A stretch of 64,000 bases of DNA, from the NCBI RefSeq assembly GCF_019061185.1, contig NZ_JAHQZU010000002.1, forward strand, positions 124,001 to 188,000, in the 5' to 3' direction. Shown one piece after another: positions 1 through 8,941 of the stretch. The DNA is from Paracoccus sp. Z118 (GTDB taxonomy: Bacteria; Pseudomonadota; Alphaproteobacteria; Rhodobacterales; Rhodobacteraceae). The notes under the pieces were generated by a model. The model was not told where the DNA came from and searched no databases. It saw nothing but the letters and a program-made list of their open reading frames with translations. Each line of letters begins with the position of its first letter. Position 1 is the stretch's first letter. A program made the position numbers and the translations under genes.

Positions 1-649
1 CGTCCAGCCGCTCTCCCGTCGCCTCGTCGCGGGAATCGATGATCCAGCGATAGGCGTGCAGCAGGGCCGCCGGGCCGAGATAGCGGTCGCCGTTCCACCA
101 GTAGGACGGGCAGGCCGTCGAGCAGCAGGCGCACATGATGCACTCATAGAGCCCGTCCAGCTTCTTGCGGTCCTCGATCGACTGCCGCCATTCCTTCGTC
201 GGGGCGGGCGTTTCGGTCATCAGATAGGGGTTCACGCTGGCATGCTGGGCGTAGAAATGCGTCAGGTCCGGGATCAGGTCCTTGACCACCGGCATGTGCG
301 GCAGCGGATAGATGTTCAGGTCGCCCTTCACCTCGTCGATGCCCCAGGTGCAGGCGAGATGGTTGCCGCCGTCGATGGTCATGGCGCAGGAGCCGCAGAT
401 CCCCTCGCGGCAGGACCGGCGGAAGGTCAGCGTCGGGTCGATCTCGTTCTTGATCTTGATGAGCGCGTCCAGCACCATCGGCCCGCATTTGTCGAGGTCG
501 AGCCAGTAGGTGTCGATCCGCGGATTTGCCCCCGTCTCCGGGTCGTAGCGGTAGATATTGAACCGCTTGAGCCGGGTCGCGCCCTCGGGCTTGGGCCAGG
601 TCTTGCCCACCGTGACGCGGCTGTTCTTGGGAAGGTTGAACTGGACCAT
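1..649 (-). CDS. sdhB: Succinate dehydrogenase iron-sulfur subunit (partial, 3' end beyond window)
   Basis: This is the iron-sulfur subunit of complex II. It passes electrons from the SdhA flavin to ubiquinone at the inner face of the cytoplasmic membrane. The [2Fe-2S] motif [11 protein letters not shown] and the start of the second cluster motif [12 protein letters not shown] are visible, as is the family N-terminus [11 protein letters not shown]. The ATG at 649 has an AAGGAC ribosome site just upstream. About 216 codons lie in the window; the family is about 259 residues, so the last ~40 residues, including the final cysteines, are cut off by the window edge. It is the last visible gene of the sdhCDA-orf-orf-sdhB operon. 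Confidence 0.97.
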   Translation of the reverse strand, partial: MVQFNLPKNSRVTVGKTWPKPEGATRLKRFNIYRYDPETGANPRIDTYWLDLDKCGPMVLDALIKIKNEIDPTLTFRRSCREGICGSCAMTIDGGNHLACTWGIDEVKGDLNIYPLPHMPVVKDLIPDLTHFYAQHASVNPYLMTETPAPTKEWRQSIEDRKKLDGLYECIMCACCSTACPSYWWNGDRYLGPAALLHAYRWIIDSRDEATGERLD

Positions 650-733
650 GATCTTGTCCTTCGGTCTGCGGGGCCACTCAGTTGGCCGACATCACGTGGG
701 TCGAACCGGCGCGAATGCCCCGGCGGAAATCGT

Positions 734-1045
734 CTAACCCCTCCATCCCGGCTGGGCGGCCAGCGGGCGGGTGGGAAGTTCGCCCGACCGCCGCAGGACG
801 CAGCGGTCGAACACGTCGGCGGGATCGCGCCCCGTCAGGTAATCCGAGGACAGCGAGGTCGAGATGCCGACGGCGCTGCGGCCGCCGCTGCCGATCCCCA
901 GCGCGACTTCGGTGCGGGGGTGGATGGCGAGCCGCGCGTCGTCCATGCAACTGCGTTCGGCCTGCGCGACCGTCTGCGGGCCGCAGGCGGCCAGCCCCGC
1001 CAGCGACAGGGCCGCCGCTGCAAGGATGGCGCGCCCGCGCATCAT
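734..1045 (-). CDS. Small putative lipoprotein inside the sdh operon
   Basis: I do not recognise a named family. The 103-residue product starts with a short basic segment (MMRGR), then a hydrophobic stretch and a lipobox-like LAAC with the cysteine at residue 21, so it is probably a lipid-anchored periplasmic or outer-membrane protein. The mature part has two more cysteines. The ATG at 1045 overlaps the stop of the upstream gene as TGATG (a second ATG follows at 1042), which implies translational coupling. It sits between another small lipoprotein gene and sdhB. A role with complex II is only suggested by position. Confidence 0.75.
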   Translation of the reverse strand: MMRGRAILAAAALSLAGLAACGPQTVAQAERSCMDDARLAIHPRTEVALGIGSGGRSAVGISTSLSSDYLTGRDPADVFDRCVLRRSGELPTRPLAAQPGWRG

Positions 1046-1395
1046 CAGGCGACCGACACGCGCGAGATGCAGGCGGTCGTGCCCGACCGGCGCACGATCC
1101 CGGCCACCGCGTCGGCGGCCCCGGCCTGACCCGAGAGGGTCGCGAGATCGGCGATTTCCGCCTGGGTCGCGTTGTCGAGGACGCAGGCCGTATAGGGCGC
1201 GACGTTGCGGCCCGGCAGGCGGCGGGCCATCTCGACGTTGACGACCTGGCTCGCGGCGGCGCGGGTGGCGCCGCTGACGCCGGACGGGGCCGGGGTCACG
1301 ACGACCGGCGCCGGCACGGTGCCGACGGGAACGGCGGCGACGCAGCCCGACAGCGCAAGCGCGGCGGCGGCAATGACGGGGAAGGACAGGCGCAT
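1045..1395 (-). CDS. Small putative lipoprotein directly after sdhA
   Basis: A 116-residue protein of unknown family. The N-terminus [18 protein letters not shown] is a clean lipoprotein signal with a lipobox LSGC (cysteine 18), followed by a Val/Pro/Ala-rich linker and a short domain with two cysteines. The ATG at 1395 overlaps the sdhA stop as TGATG, so it is translated with sdhA. Its stop in turn overlaps the next lipoprotein gene. Nothing in the sequence assigns a reaction; involvement with complex II or the envelope is inference from operon position. Confidence 0.8.
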   Translation of the reverse strand: MRLSFPVIAAAALALSGCVAAVPVGTVPAPVVVTPAPSGVSGATRAAASQVVNVEMARRLPGRNVAPYTACVLDNATQAEIADLATLSGQAGAADAVAGIVRRSGTTACISRVSVA

Positions 1396-3206
1396 CAGTA
1401 AACCCTCGCTTTCGGAGCAATCTTCTTGGGGTCGATCCCGCCTTCCTCGGCCGTTGTCAGCGGCTCCAGATGAACAGGGCGATACGCGAGTTTGACATCA
1501 TTCCCTTCCACCCACGCAAGGGAGTGCTTGCGCCAGTTGGCGTCGTCCCGCTCAGGATAGTCCTCATGAGCGTGAGCGCCGCGCGATTCCTTGCGCGCCT
1601 CGGCGGCGATGATGGTCGCCAGCGCGTTCGGCATCAGGTTCGTCAGCTCCAGCGTTTCCATCAGGTCGCTGTTCCAGATCAGGCTGCGGTCGGTGACCTT
1701 AAGGTCCGCCATCTGCGCGGCGATCCGGCTCATGTTCTCGACCCCTTCCGCCAGCGTCTTGTCGGTGCGGAACACGGCGGCGTCGGCCTGCATGGTGCGC
1801 TGCATCTCCAGCCGCAGCTTCGCGGTCGGGGTGCCGCCATTGGCATGGCGCAGCATGTCGAAGCGGGACAGGGCGCGGTCCACCTCGGCCTTGTTGGTGC
1901 CGGGGATGGAAGCGTCGCGGTCGATGACCTCGCCCGCGCGGATCGCGGCGGCGCGGCCGAACACCACCAGATCGATCAGGCTGTTCGAGCCGAGCCGGTT
2001 GGCCCCGTGGACCGAGGCGCAGCCCGCCTCGCCCACCGCCATCAGGCCGGGGAACACGGCGTCGGGATTGTCCGGCGTCGGCGCCAGCACCTCGCCCCAG
2101 TAGTTCGTCGGCACCCCGCCCATGTTGTAGTGGACGGTCGGCAGCACCGGGATCGGCTCGCGCGTCAGGTCCACGCCGGCGAAGATGCGGGCGCTTTCGC
2201 TGATGCCCGGCAGGCGCTCATGCAGCGTTTCCGGCGGCAGATGCGACAGATGCAGGAAGATGTGGTCCTTGTCCGGTCCCACCCCGCGGCCGGCGCGGAT
2301 TTCCAGCGTCATGCAGCGCGACACCACGTCGCGCGAGGCCAGGTCCTTGTAGGTCGGGGCGTAGCGCTCCATGAACCGCTCGCCTTCCGAGTTGGTCAGA
2401 TAGCCGCCCTCGCCGCGCGCCCCTTCGGTGATGAGGCAGCCCGAGCCGTAGATGCCGGTCGGGTGGAACTGCACGAACTCCATGTCCTGCAGCGGCAGCC
2501 CGGCGCGGGCCACCATGCCGCCGCCGTCGCCGGTGCAGCTATGAGCCGAGGTCGCGCTGAAATAGGCGCGGCCGTAACCGCCGGTCGCCAGCACCACCAT
2601 CTTGGCGTTGAAGACGTGGATCGTGCCGTCATCCAGCTTCCAGCAGACGACGCCGGTGCAGACGCCATCCGTGATGATGAGGTCGATGGCGAAGTATTCG
2701 ATGAAGAACTCGGCCTTTTCCTTCAGGCTCTGCCCATACAGCGTGTGCAGGATCGCGTGGCCGGTGCGGTCGGCAGCGGCGCAGGTGCGCTGCACGGGCG
2801 GGCCCTCGCCGTATTCGGTCGTGTGGCCGCCGAAGGGGCGCTGGTAGATGCGGCCGGATTCGGTGCGCGAGAACGGCACGCCGTAATGTTCCAGCTCGTA
2901 GACGGCCTTGGGGGCTTCCCGCGCGAGATATTCCATCGCGTCGGTATCGCCCAGCCAGTCCGAGCCCTTGACAGTGTCGTAAAGATGCCACTGCCAGCTG
3001 TCGGGGCCCATGTTGCCCAGGGATGCGGCGATGCCGCCCTGCGCCGCGACGGTGTGCGAGCGGGTCGGGAACAGCTTGGTGACGCAGGCGGTCTTCAACC
3101 CCTGTTCGGCCATGCCGAGCGTGGCGCGCAGACCCGCGCCCCCTGCCCCGACGACGACCACGTCGTAATCATGCGTTTCATACGGATATGCGGCGGATGC
3201 GGACAT
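1395..3206 (-). CDS. sdhA: Succinate dehydrogenase flavoprotein subunit
   Basis: This is the catalytic subunit that oxidises succinate to fumarate. The 603-residue length is normal. The FAD-binding [12 protein letters not shown] motif lies near residues 18-29, and the [10 protein letters not shown] segment carries the histidine that binds FAD covalently. The substrate-site segment [20 protein letters not shown] and the conserved [11 protein letters not shown] motif are present. It acts on the cytoplasmic side of the membrane with SdhB. It lies 10 bases after sdhD and is followed with TGATG overlap by a small lipoprotein gene. Confidence 0.99.
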   Translation of the reverse strand: MSASAAYPYETHDYDVVVVGAGGAGLRATLGMAEQGLKTACVTKLFPTRSHTVAAQGGIAASLGNMGPDSWQWHLYDTVKGSDWLGDTDAMEYLAREAPKAVYELEHYGVPFSRTESGRIYQRPFGGHTTEYGEGPPVQRTCAAADRTGHAILHTLYGQSLKEKAEFFIEYFAIDLIITDGVCTGVVCWKLDDGTIHVFNAKMVVLATGGYGRAYFSATSAHSCTGDGGGMVARAGLPLQDMEFVQFHPTGIYGSGCLITEGARGEGGYLTNSEGERFMERYAPTYKDLASRDVVSRCMTLEIRAGRGVGPDKDHIFLHLSHLPPETLHERLPGISESARIFAGVDLTREPIPVLPTVHYNMGGVPTNYWGEVLAPTPDNPDAVFPGLMAVGEAGCASVHGANRLGSNSLIDLVVFGRAAAIRAGEVIDRDASIPGTNKAEVDRALSRFDMLRHANGGTPTAKLRLEMQRTMQADAAVFRTDKTLAEGVENMSRIAAQMADLKVTDRSLIWNSDLMETLELTNLMPNALATIIAAEARKESRGAHAHEDYPERDDANWRKHSLAWVEGNDVKLAYRPVHLEPLTTAEEGGIDPKKIAPKARVY

Positions 3207-3216
3207 GAACGGCCTC

Positions 3217-3609
3217 TCAGAGAATGATGGCGGTCAGCGCCATCCGGGCCAGCGCGTAGCCGGCGGCGGCAATGACGGCCCAGCCGAAGATTTCGGAAAA
3301 GATGATCGCGACCTTGCGCTCGGTCCCGTCGAGATAGTCGTCGATCATGTTCCGGGTGCCCTTCACGAAGTGATACATCCCCACAATCAGGAACAGCGCG
3401 GTGACGATGGCGGGATAGGGCTGGCTGAAATAGGCCAGCACGCCCGCGCGGGGCAGGCCGATGGCGCTGCCCATGACCAGCAGGAAGGCGGGGGTCAGGA
3501 TCGCGAGCCCGACCGAGGTGACGGTCAGCGTCCAGTGATGCAGGGTGCCGGTCGAGGGCCCGGCGGCCCCCAGCCCCTTGGCGGCCTTCAGCGGGGTGAT
3601 GTAGCGCAT
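3217..3609 (-). CDS. sdhD: Succinate dehydrogenase membrane anchor subunit D
   Basis: A 130-residue integral membrane protein with about three hydrophobic segments (roughly residues 30-50, 63-81 and 100-128). It helps hold SdhAB on the membrane and forms part of the quinone/heme site. The HHW segment near residue 25 and [17 protein letters not shown] near residues 77-93 are typical of alphaproteobacterial SdhD. The ATG at 3609 gives the family N-terminus [14 protein letters not shown]. It lies between sdhC (11 bases upstream) and sdhA. Confidence 0.95.
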   Translation of the reverse strand: MRYITPLKAAKGLGAAGPSTGTLHHWTLTVTSVGLAILTPAFLLVMGSAIGLPRAGVLAYFSQPYPAIVTALFLIVGMYHFVKGTRNMIDDYLDGTERKVAIIFSEIFGWAVIAAAGYALARMALTAIIL

Positions 3610-3620
3610 GGGAAGCCCTC

Positions 3621-4013
3621 TCAGCCGAAGAAGAACAGAAGCAGGCTGATGACCGTGAGGATCACCGAGCCCCAGATGATCGCCCAGCTGGTCTTCTGCC
3701 CCTGGTCGATTTCCAGCATGTGGCCCGCATCGTAGAAGAAGTGGCGGATGCCGGCGAGGAAGTGGAACCACAGCGACCACAGCGAGCCGACCAGCACGAT
3801 GAAGCCGAACCACGAGCGCAGCACCCAGTCGGCGGTCAGGAACGCCCGCTCGCTGGTGACGGCGGCGACCAGCCACCAGACCAGCAGCAGCACGCCCGCG
3901 AGCATCGCGTGGCCGGTGGCGCGGTTCAGGATCGAGGTCACGGCCGAGATGGGAAGGCGATAGACCTGCAGATGCGGGGACAGCGGCCGGTTGCCGCGGG
4001 GGATGTCACCCAT
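3621..4013 (-). CDS. sdhC: Succinate dehydrogenase cytochrome b556 subunit
   Basis: First gene of the sdh operon. The 130-residue protein has the SdhC signature RPLSPHLQVYR at residues 9-19, then three predicted membrane helices. The HFLAGIRHFFYDAGH segment near residue 83 holds the histidine expected to ligate heme b. The ATG at 4013 is preceded by a 200-base upstream region with two GTGATCAC palindromes 21 bp apart. These are the likely activator or repressor sites for the whole sdh operon. Confidence 0.97.
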   Translation of the reverse strand: MGDIPRGNRPLSPHLQVYRLPISAVTSILNRATGHAMLAGVLLLVWWLVAAVTSERAFLTADWVLRSWFGFIVLVGSLWSLWFHFLAGIRHFFYDAGHMLEIDQGQKTSWAIIWGSVILTVISLLLFFFG

Positions 4014-4081
4014 GGGGCGCTCCTGTCATTGGCGCCCGGCGGCGCTGCGGTGCAGCGGGGCGGGCTGGCTGGATTTGCGGT

Positions 4082-4110
4082 CGTCTAGCGCCGGTTATGC
4101 CCGCTGTCAC
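4082..4110 (-). promoter_or_regulatory. Candidate sdhC promoter
   Basis: On the minus strand GTGACA (4110-4105) and TAGACG (4087-4082) are separated by 17 bases and lie about 70 bases before the sdhC ATG. The match to TTGACA/TATAAT is poor, which is common in this group and would fit an activator-dependent promoter. The palindrome pair ends 47 bases upstream of the proposed -35. Confidence 0.3.
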
Positions 4111-4157
4111 GCCGCCGCGCCAGAGCCAAGGCGGATATCCGCATTTTCCCGCCGGTT

Positions 4158-4186
4158 GTGATCACGAGCGGGGCTCGCGTGATCAC
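4158..4186. promoter_or_regulatory. Tandem GTGATCAC palindromes upstream of sdhC
   Basis: GTGATCAC occurs at 4158-4165 (within TTGTGATCACGA) and at 4179-4186 (within CGTGATCACAGG), centre to centre 21 bp, two helical turns. The same pair with the same spacing lies upstream of sucC at 8808-8836. I noticed no other copy in the window. This looks like a two-dimer operator for a TCA-cycle regulator. A palindrome GCGGATATCCGC at 4131-4142 lies between this pair and the promoter. Confidence 0.75.
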
Positions 4187-4213
4187 AGGCACGGCGCACA
4201 GCGCGGGACTCGG

Positions 4214-5248
4214 TCACAGCGGCATCAGCGCCCAGTAATCGAGGTCCAGCAGCACATGCGGGGCGTAGCGGCCATCCTCGCCGCGCAGCGCGTGATCGCC
4301 CGCCCGCCCGGTATGCGCGACCAGCCGCAGGCGGATCGCGCCGACGCCCGGCGCGTCGGTTTCGGCCTTGTCCAGCACCTCGGACCAGGCCCGCACCGTA
4401 TCGCCCGCATAGCAGGGGTTGGCGTGCGCGCCGCCGTTCAGCCCCACGATCAACTGCGCGTTCGCCAGCCCGTTGAAGGACAGCGCCCGCGCCAGGCTGA
4501 TGACATGGCCGCCATAGATCAGCCGCCGCCCGTCCTCGCGGAAGGTGGCGTCGAAATGGACCTTGGCGGTGTTCTGCCACAGCCGGGTGGCGAGCATGTG
4601 CTCGGCCTCCTCGACCGTCACGCCGTCCACATGGTCGATGATCTCGCCCACCGCGTTGTCGCCCCAGCGATGCGGCTCGCCCGCAAAGGTGAAGTCGTAG
4701 CGGGTGAAATCCAGGCCCGCCGGGATCGCCAGCGAATCGGGAGGCACCACCTGCGGCAGATCGGGCACCACGGCCTTTGGCGCGGGGGCTTCCGGGTCGC
4801 GTTTGCGGACCATCACCCAGCGCACATAGTCCAGCACCGCCTCGTCCGACTGGTTCAGCCCGCGCGTGCGGACATAGACCGTCCCGGACTTGCCGTTGGA
4901 GTTCTGGCGCAGGCCGATCACCTCTGATTCCGCGCGCAGCGTGTCGCCGGGCCAGACCGGCGCCAGCCATCGCCCCTGCGCGTAGCCCAGATTAGCCACC
5001 GCGTTCAGCGAGATGTCGGGCACCGTCTTGCCGAACACCGTGTGGAAGGCGATCAGATCGTCCAGCGGCGCGGCCTTCAGCCCGCAGGCGCGGGCGAACT
5101 CGTCGCTGGAATGGATCGCGTGGCGGGCGGGATAGAGCGCGTGGTAAAGCGCCCGCTCGCCCCCCGAAACCGTGCGCGGGACGGCGTGGCGGATCACCTC
5201 GCCGACGCGGTAATCCTCGAAGAAGCGGCCCGGATTGGTCTTGGTCAT
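4214..5248 (-). CDS. mch: Mesaconyl-CoA hydratase (beta-methylmalyl-CoA dehydratase), MaoC-like
   Basis: A 344-residue double hot-dog (MaoC-like) protein. The family interconverts mesaconyl-CoA and beta-methylmalyl-CoA in the ethylmalonyl-CoA pathway of acetate assimilation. Features include the N-terminal GRFFEDYRVGEVIRH, the central WPGDTLRAESEVIG and the C-terminal CYAGDTVRAWSEVLD, which are the paired substrate-site elements of the two hot-dog halves. The chosen ATG at 5248 overlaps the stop of the DUF1737 gene as ATGA; a longer frame upstream is only a shadow. In R. sphaeroides the mch gene likewise lies beside sdh and mcl2, which supports the call. Confidence 0.9.
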   Translation of the reverse strand: MTKTNPGRFFEDYRVGEVIRHAVPRTVSGGERALYHALYPARHAIHSSDEFARACGLKAAPLDDLIAFHTVFGKTVPDISLNAVANLGYAQGRWLAPVWPGDTLRAESEVIGLRQNSNGKSGTVYVRTRGLNQSDEAVLDYVRWVMVRKRDPEAPAPKAVVPDLPQVVPPDSLAIPAGLDFTRYDFTFAGEPHRWGDNAVGEIIDHVDGVTVEEAEHMLATRLWQNTAKVHFDATFREDGRRLIYGGHVISLARALSFNGLANAQLIVGLNGGAHANPCYAGDTVRAWSEVLDKAETDAPGVGAIRLRLVAHTGRAGDHALRGEDGRYAPHVLLDLDYWALMPL

Positions 5249-5451
5249 TGCTGGCCCAGCTTCATGTCGGGGTGGTAGTCGGCCCCGATCTCCTTCGTGA
5301 CCGCCTGTCCGCAGCGCATCACGCCGCGGGCGGCGTCGAAGGCCATGGTGGGCGGGCCGTGCAGCACCCAACCCTTCGACAGGGCGAGGCTGATCTTGTG
5401 GCAGAAGGCCGAGGTGTCGTCCTCGGTCAGCAGGCGATAGATCACGGGCAT
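5245..5451 (-). CDS. DUF1737-type small protein
   Basis: A 68-residue soluble protein that starts MPVIYRLLTEDDTSAFCHKI and contains LSKGWVLHGPPTMAFD, which fits the DUF1737 pattern (a small domain of unknown function). It overlaps mch by ATGA and follows the NnrU-like gene by 14 bases, so it is co-transcribed with the C2-assimilation genes. No catalytic residues can be argued for. Function is unknown. Confidence 0.75.
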   Translation of the reverse strand: MPVIYRLLTEDDTSAFCHKISLALSKGWVLHGPPTMAFDAARGVMRCGQAVTKEIGADYHPDMKLGQQ

Positions 5452-5465
5452 CTGGGCTCCCCTCC

Positions 5466-6014
5466 TCAGCCGAACGGGTTCGGGCCGATCCAGCCGTGGA
5501 TCAGGCCGACGACGACATAGACGACCAGCGCGGCAAGCGCGGTGGTCCATTCCTTGCGCATCGGGATCGCGCGGGTCGGCGGCGTCCAGCCCGGCTCGGC
5601 CCGGTTGATGACCGCCATCTCGACCAGCGCCCAGAGCAGCAGCCCCCCGAACAGCACGAAGGACGGCAGATCGCCGTTCGGCAGCAGATGCGCGAAGGCC
5701 CACAGCGCAAAGCCGGTCAGCTGCGGGTGCCGCATCCTGACGCCGACACGCGACTTCGCCCCGGCGGCGGCGAACAGGTAGAAGGCGATCAGCACCAGCA
5801 GGTTGTTGATGCCGTTGAGCATCGGGCTCGGCCCCCACCAGACCGGCCCCCCGGCGCCCCGGTAGCCGATCACCATCAGCACCACCGACAGGATCAGCGC
5901 GGCCGCGACAGCGCCCTTGCCCGACTGTCCCATGCCGGCGCGGGCGCCCGGCGCGGCCCGCCTGAAGAAATGCGCGCCCCACCAGAGGGCGACCCCGAGG
6001 ATCAGCAGCAGCAT
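5466..6014 (-). CDS. NnrU-family integral membrane protein
   Basis: A 182-residue polytopic membrane protein with about five hydrophobic segments. It resembles the NnrU family: GAHFFRRAAPGARAGMG near the N-terminus, the RHPQLTGFALWAFAHLLPNG segment and the FGGLLLWALVE helix. NnrU was named from a nitric-oxide respiration locus, but the family is also found widely outside denitrification loci and its role is not settled. Here it lies between mcl2 and the DUF1737 gene, with 19 bases to mcl2. The ATG at 6014 begins the first helix (MLLLILGVALWWG). Confidence 0.85.
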   Translation of the reverse strand: MLLLILGVALWWGAHFFRRAAPGARAGMGQSGKGAVAAALILSVVLMVIGYRGAGGPVWWGPSPMLNGINNLLVLIAFYLFAAAGAKSRVGVRMRHPQLTGFALWAFAHLLPNGDLPSFVLFGGLLLWALVEMAVINRAEPGWTPPTRAIPMRKEWTTALAALVVYVVVGLIHGWIGPNPFG

Positions 6015-6033
6015 GTCACGTTCCTTTCCTGTT

Positions 6034-6879
6034 TCAGCCGGCCATCGCCGCGATGGCGTCGGCCTTGGCCAGCGTGCGGCGGGCGGTCTCGACATGCAGG
6101 TTCTCGACGATCCTGCCGTCCACCACGGCGACGCCCTTGCCCTGCCCCACCGCTTCCTCGAACGCCTCGATCTGGCGGCGGGCGAGCGTCACCTCATCGC
6201 CCGACGGCGCGAAGACCTCGTTCGCGATGGCAAGCTGCGCCGGATGGATCAGCGTCTTGCCGTCGAAACCCATGTCGCGCCCCTGCTCGCATTCGGCGCG
6301 CAGACCGTCCTCATCCTTGAAGGCGTTGAAGACGCCGTCGACGATCGCCAGCCCATGCGCCCGCGCCGCCAGCAGGCACAGCCCCAGCCCCGCCTGCATC
6401 GCCAGCCGGTCGGCACGGAAGCGGCTGCCGAGCTCCTTGGCGAGATCGTTGGTGCCCATCACCATGCCTTCCAGCCGCGGATGGGCGGCGATGGCGGCGG
6501 CGTTCAGCATCCCCAGCGGCGTTTCCATCATTGCCCAGAGCGGCGTTTCCGGCACCAGCGCGGCGACCGCGTCCAGATCGGCGGGCGTGTTCACCTTGGG
6601 GATCAACACCGCATCCGCGCCGGTCGCGAAGGCGCGCGCATCCTCGCGCCCCCACTCCGTTTCCAGCGCGTTGATCCGCACGATCCGGGCGCGGCGGCCG
6701 TAATCCTGCTGCAATGCCTCGCGCAGCGCGGCCCGCGCGGCGATCTTTTCCGAAGGCGCGACCGCATCCTCCAGGTCGAAGATGATGGCGTCGGCAGGCA
6801 GGCCGCGCGCCTTCTCCAGCGCCCGCGCATTCGCGGCGGGCAGGTAAAGGACGGAGCGGAAGGGGCGTGACAGGCTCAT
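6034..6879 (-). CDS. mcl2: (3S)-malyl-CoA thioesterase, HpcH/HpaI-CitE family
   Basis: A 281-residue CitE-like TIM-barrel protein. The conserved segments RSVLYLPAANARALEKAR, the metal-site FDLEDAV near residue 34, KVNT and MMETPLGML are all visible. The family includes malyl-CoA/beta-methylmalyl-CoA lyase (Mcl1) and the (3S)-malyl-CoA thioesterase Mcl2, which releases malate in the ethylmalonyl-CoA pathway. The shorter length and the position next to mch and sdh match mcl2 rather than mcl1 or a citrate lyase beta subunit. It is the promoter-proximal gene of the mcl2-nnrU-DUF1737-mch run and is divergent from the DUF892 gene. Confidence 0.85.
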   Translation of the reverse strand: MSLSRPFRSVLYLPAANARALEKARGLPADAIIFDLEDAVAPSEKIAARAALREALQQDYGRRARIVRINALETEWGREDARAFATGADAVLIPKVNTPADLDAVAALVPETPLWAMMETPLGMLNAAAIAAHPRLEGMVMGTNDLAKELGSRFRADRLAMQAGLGLCLLAARAHGLAIVDGVFNAFKDEDGLRAECEQGRDMGFDGKTLIHPAQLAIANEVFAPSGDEVTLARRQIEAFEEAVGQGKGVAVVDGRIVENLHVETARRTLAKADAIAAMAG

Positions 6880-7053
6880 CTTCTATCCTCTGCGGCGTTG
6901 TTCCGAACTCCTTGCCGATATCCGCCCGCGCGGCAACCCCGGCCTGCCCCGCGCGCGCCGATGAATATTTGCGCGGGCCCGAAACCCGCGACGGCTCAGT
7001 TGGTTGGTGGACAGACCGTGCCGATCCGGCACAGCACCGAGGAAGGACCGACC

Positions 7054-7587
7054 ATGGCGACGACCACCGACAAGACCCTCGAAGATCTGCTCGAACACGG
7101 CCTGAAGGACATGTATTACGCCGAGAAGGCGATCCTGAAGGCGCTGCCCAAAATGGCCAAGGCGGCCCAGGATGACGACCTGCGCGATGCGATCGAGAAG
7201 CACCGCAAGGAAACCGAAGGGCAGATCGAGAATCTCGAGAAATGCTTCGAGGCCATGGACAAGAAGCCCACCGGCGAGAAATGCGACGCCATGGACGGCA
7301 TCCTCAAGGAAGGCGACTCGCTGCTGAAGGAATTCGGCGGCACCCCGGCGGGCGACGCGGCAATCATCTTCGCCGCGCAGGCGGTCGAGCATTACGAGAT
7401 CACCCGCTACGGCAGCCTGCGCACCTATGCCGAGATGCTGGGCATGGACGACGTGGCCGACCTGCTCAACGAGATCCTGGAGGAAGAGGCCGCCGCCGAC
7501 GAGACCCTGTCGGATCTGGCCGAGGACGGCATCAACGACGCCGCGATGGGCGATGATGACGAGGGCGAAGGCGAGGGCGAGGAATAA
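7054..7587 (+). CDS. DUF892 (YciF-type) ferritin-like stress protein
   Basis: A 177-residue protein with the DUF892/YciF pattern: TLEDLLEHGLKDMYYAEKAILKAL near residues 8-31, a KHRKETEGQIENLEKCFE helix and an AAQAVEHYEITRYGSL helix carrying the E-x2-H diiron-type residues. The last ~15 residues are almost all acidic. Members are four-helix ferritin-like proteins induced by stress. The ATG at 7054 follows a strong GAGGAAGGA site. It has its own terminator (7614-7640), so it is a single-gene unit placed between mcl2 and mdh. Confidence 0.9.
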   Translation: MATTTDKTLEDLLEHGLKDMYYAEKAILKALPKMAKAAQDDDLRDAIEKHRKETEGQIENLEKCFEAMDKKPTGEKCDAMDGILKEGDSLLKEFGGTPAGDAAIIFAAQAVEHYEITRYGSLRTYAEMLGMDDVADLLNEILEEEAAADETLSDLAEDGINDAAMGDDDEGEGEGEE

Positions 7588-7613
7588 GACCGACTGACCG
7601 CAGACAACGCTCC

Positions 7614-7640
7614 GGCCCGCCCCCCGTGGCGGGCCGTTTT
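7614..7640 (+). terminator. Intrinsic terminator after the DUF892 gene
   Basis: GGCCCGCC (7614-7621) pairs with GGCGGGCC (7628-7635) around a 6-base loop and is followed by GTTTT. It separates the DUF892 gene from mdh. Confidence 0.8.
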
Positions 7641-7720
7641 CCGTTCGGCGGGCGCGGCCGAGGGCATCGCGCTTGCGCGGCGAGGGTCAAAGGACTAATC
7701 GGCGGGGCAATCAAACCTGA

Positions 7721-8695
<975 letters not shown>

Positions 8696-8721
8696 TCGCC
8701 AAGTCATTCCCGAAAAGCGAA

Positions 8722-8749
8722 GGCCGCCCCGCAAACGGGCGGCCTTTTT
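8722..8749 (+). terminator. Intrinsic terminator after mdh
   Basis: GGCCGCCC (8722-8729) pairs with GGGCGGCC (8737-8744) and is followed by five T residues. This is a textbook rho-independent terminator, so sucC needs its own promoter. Confidence 0.92.
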
Positions 8750-8807
8750 CGTGTCCGCGCAGGGAATCACTCGGGCGATTGCCTGTATACCAAAGCGCAC
8801 GGCGCTT

Positions 8808-8836
8808 GTGATCACACCCTCGCCGCCTGTGATCAC
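8808..8836. promoter_or_regulatory. Tandem GTGATCAC palindromes upstream of sucC
   Basis: GTGATCAC occurs at 8808-8815 (within CTTGTGATCACACC) and 8829-8836 (within CCTGTGATCACGTC), again exactly 21 bp apart, 105 bases before the sucC ATG. It copies the arrangement upstream of sdhC. A weak TTTGCT (8883-8888), 17 bases, GATGCC (8906-8911) promoter would put the -35 about 46 bases downstream of the pair, nearly the same gap as at sdhC. Confidence 0.75.
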
Positions 8837-8941
8837 GTCAGCGGGTTTTTGCGCCGCTCTCCGCCCTTCCCCGCCAAGACAGTTTGCTTTCGCCCGCCGA
8901 TATGCGATGCCCGTGGCCAGATTTTCCAGCGAGGGTTCGCG

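Noticed and set aside
1470..3227. 585-codon plus-strand open frame opposite sdhA
   Set aside because: Antisense shadow of sdhA with His/Arg-rich low-complexity sequence.
6955..6990. Another copy of the ATATTT repeat near the DUF892 gene
   Set aside because: GAATATTTGCGCGGGC resembles it, but the hairpin lies on the wrong side and the AGAAG tail is missing.
6880..7053. EcfG general-stress promoter ahead of the DUF892 gene
   Set aside because: I expected GGAAC-N16/17-CGTT for this stress gene but could not find both elements.
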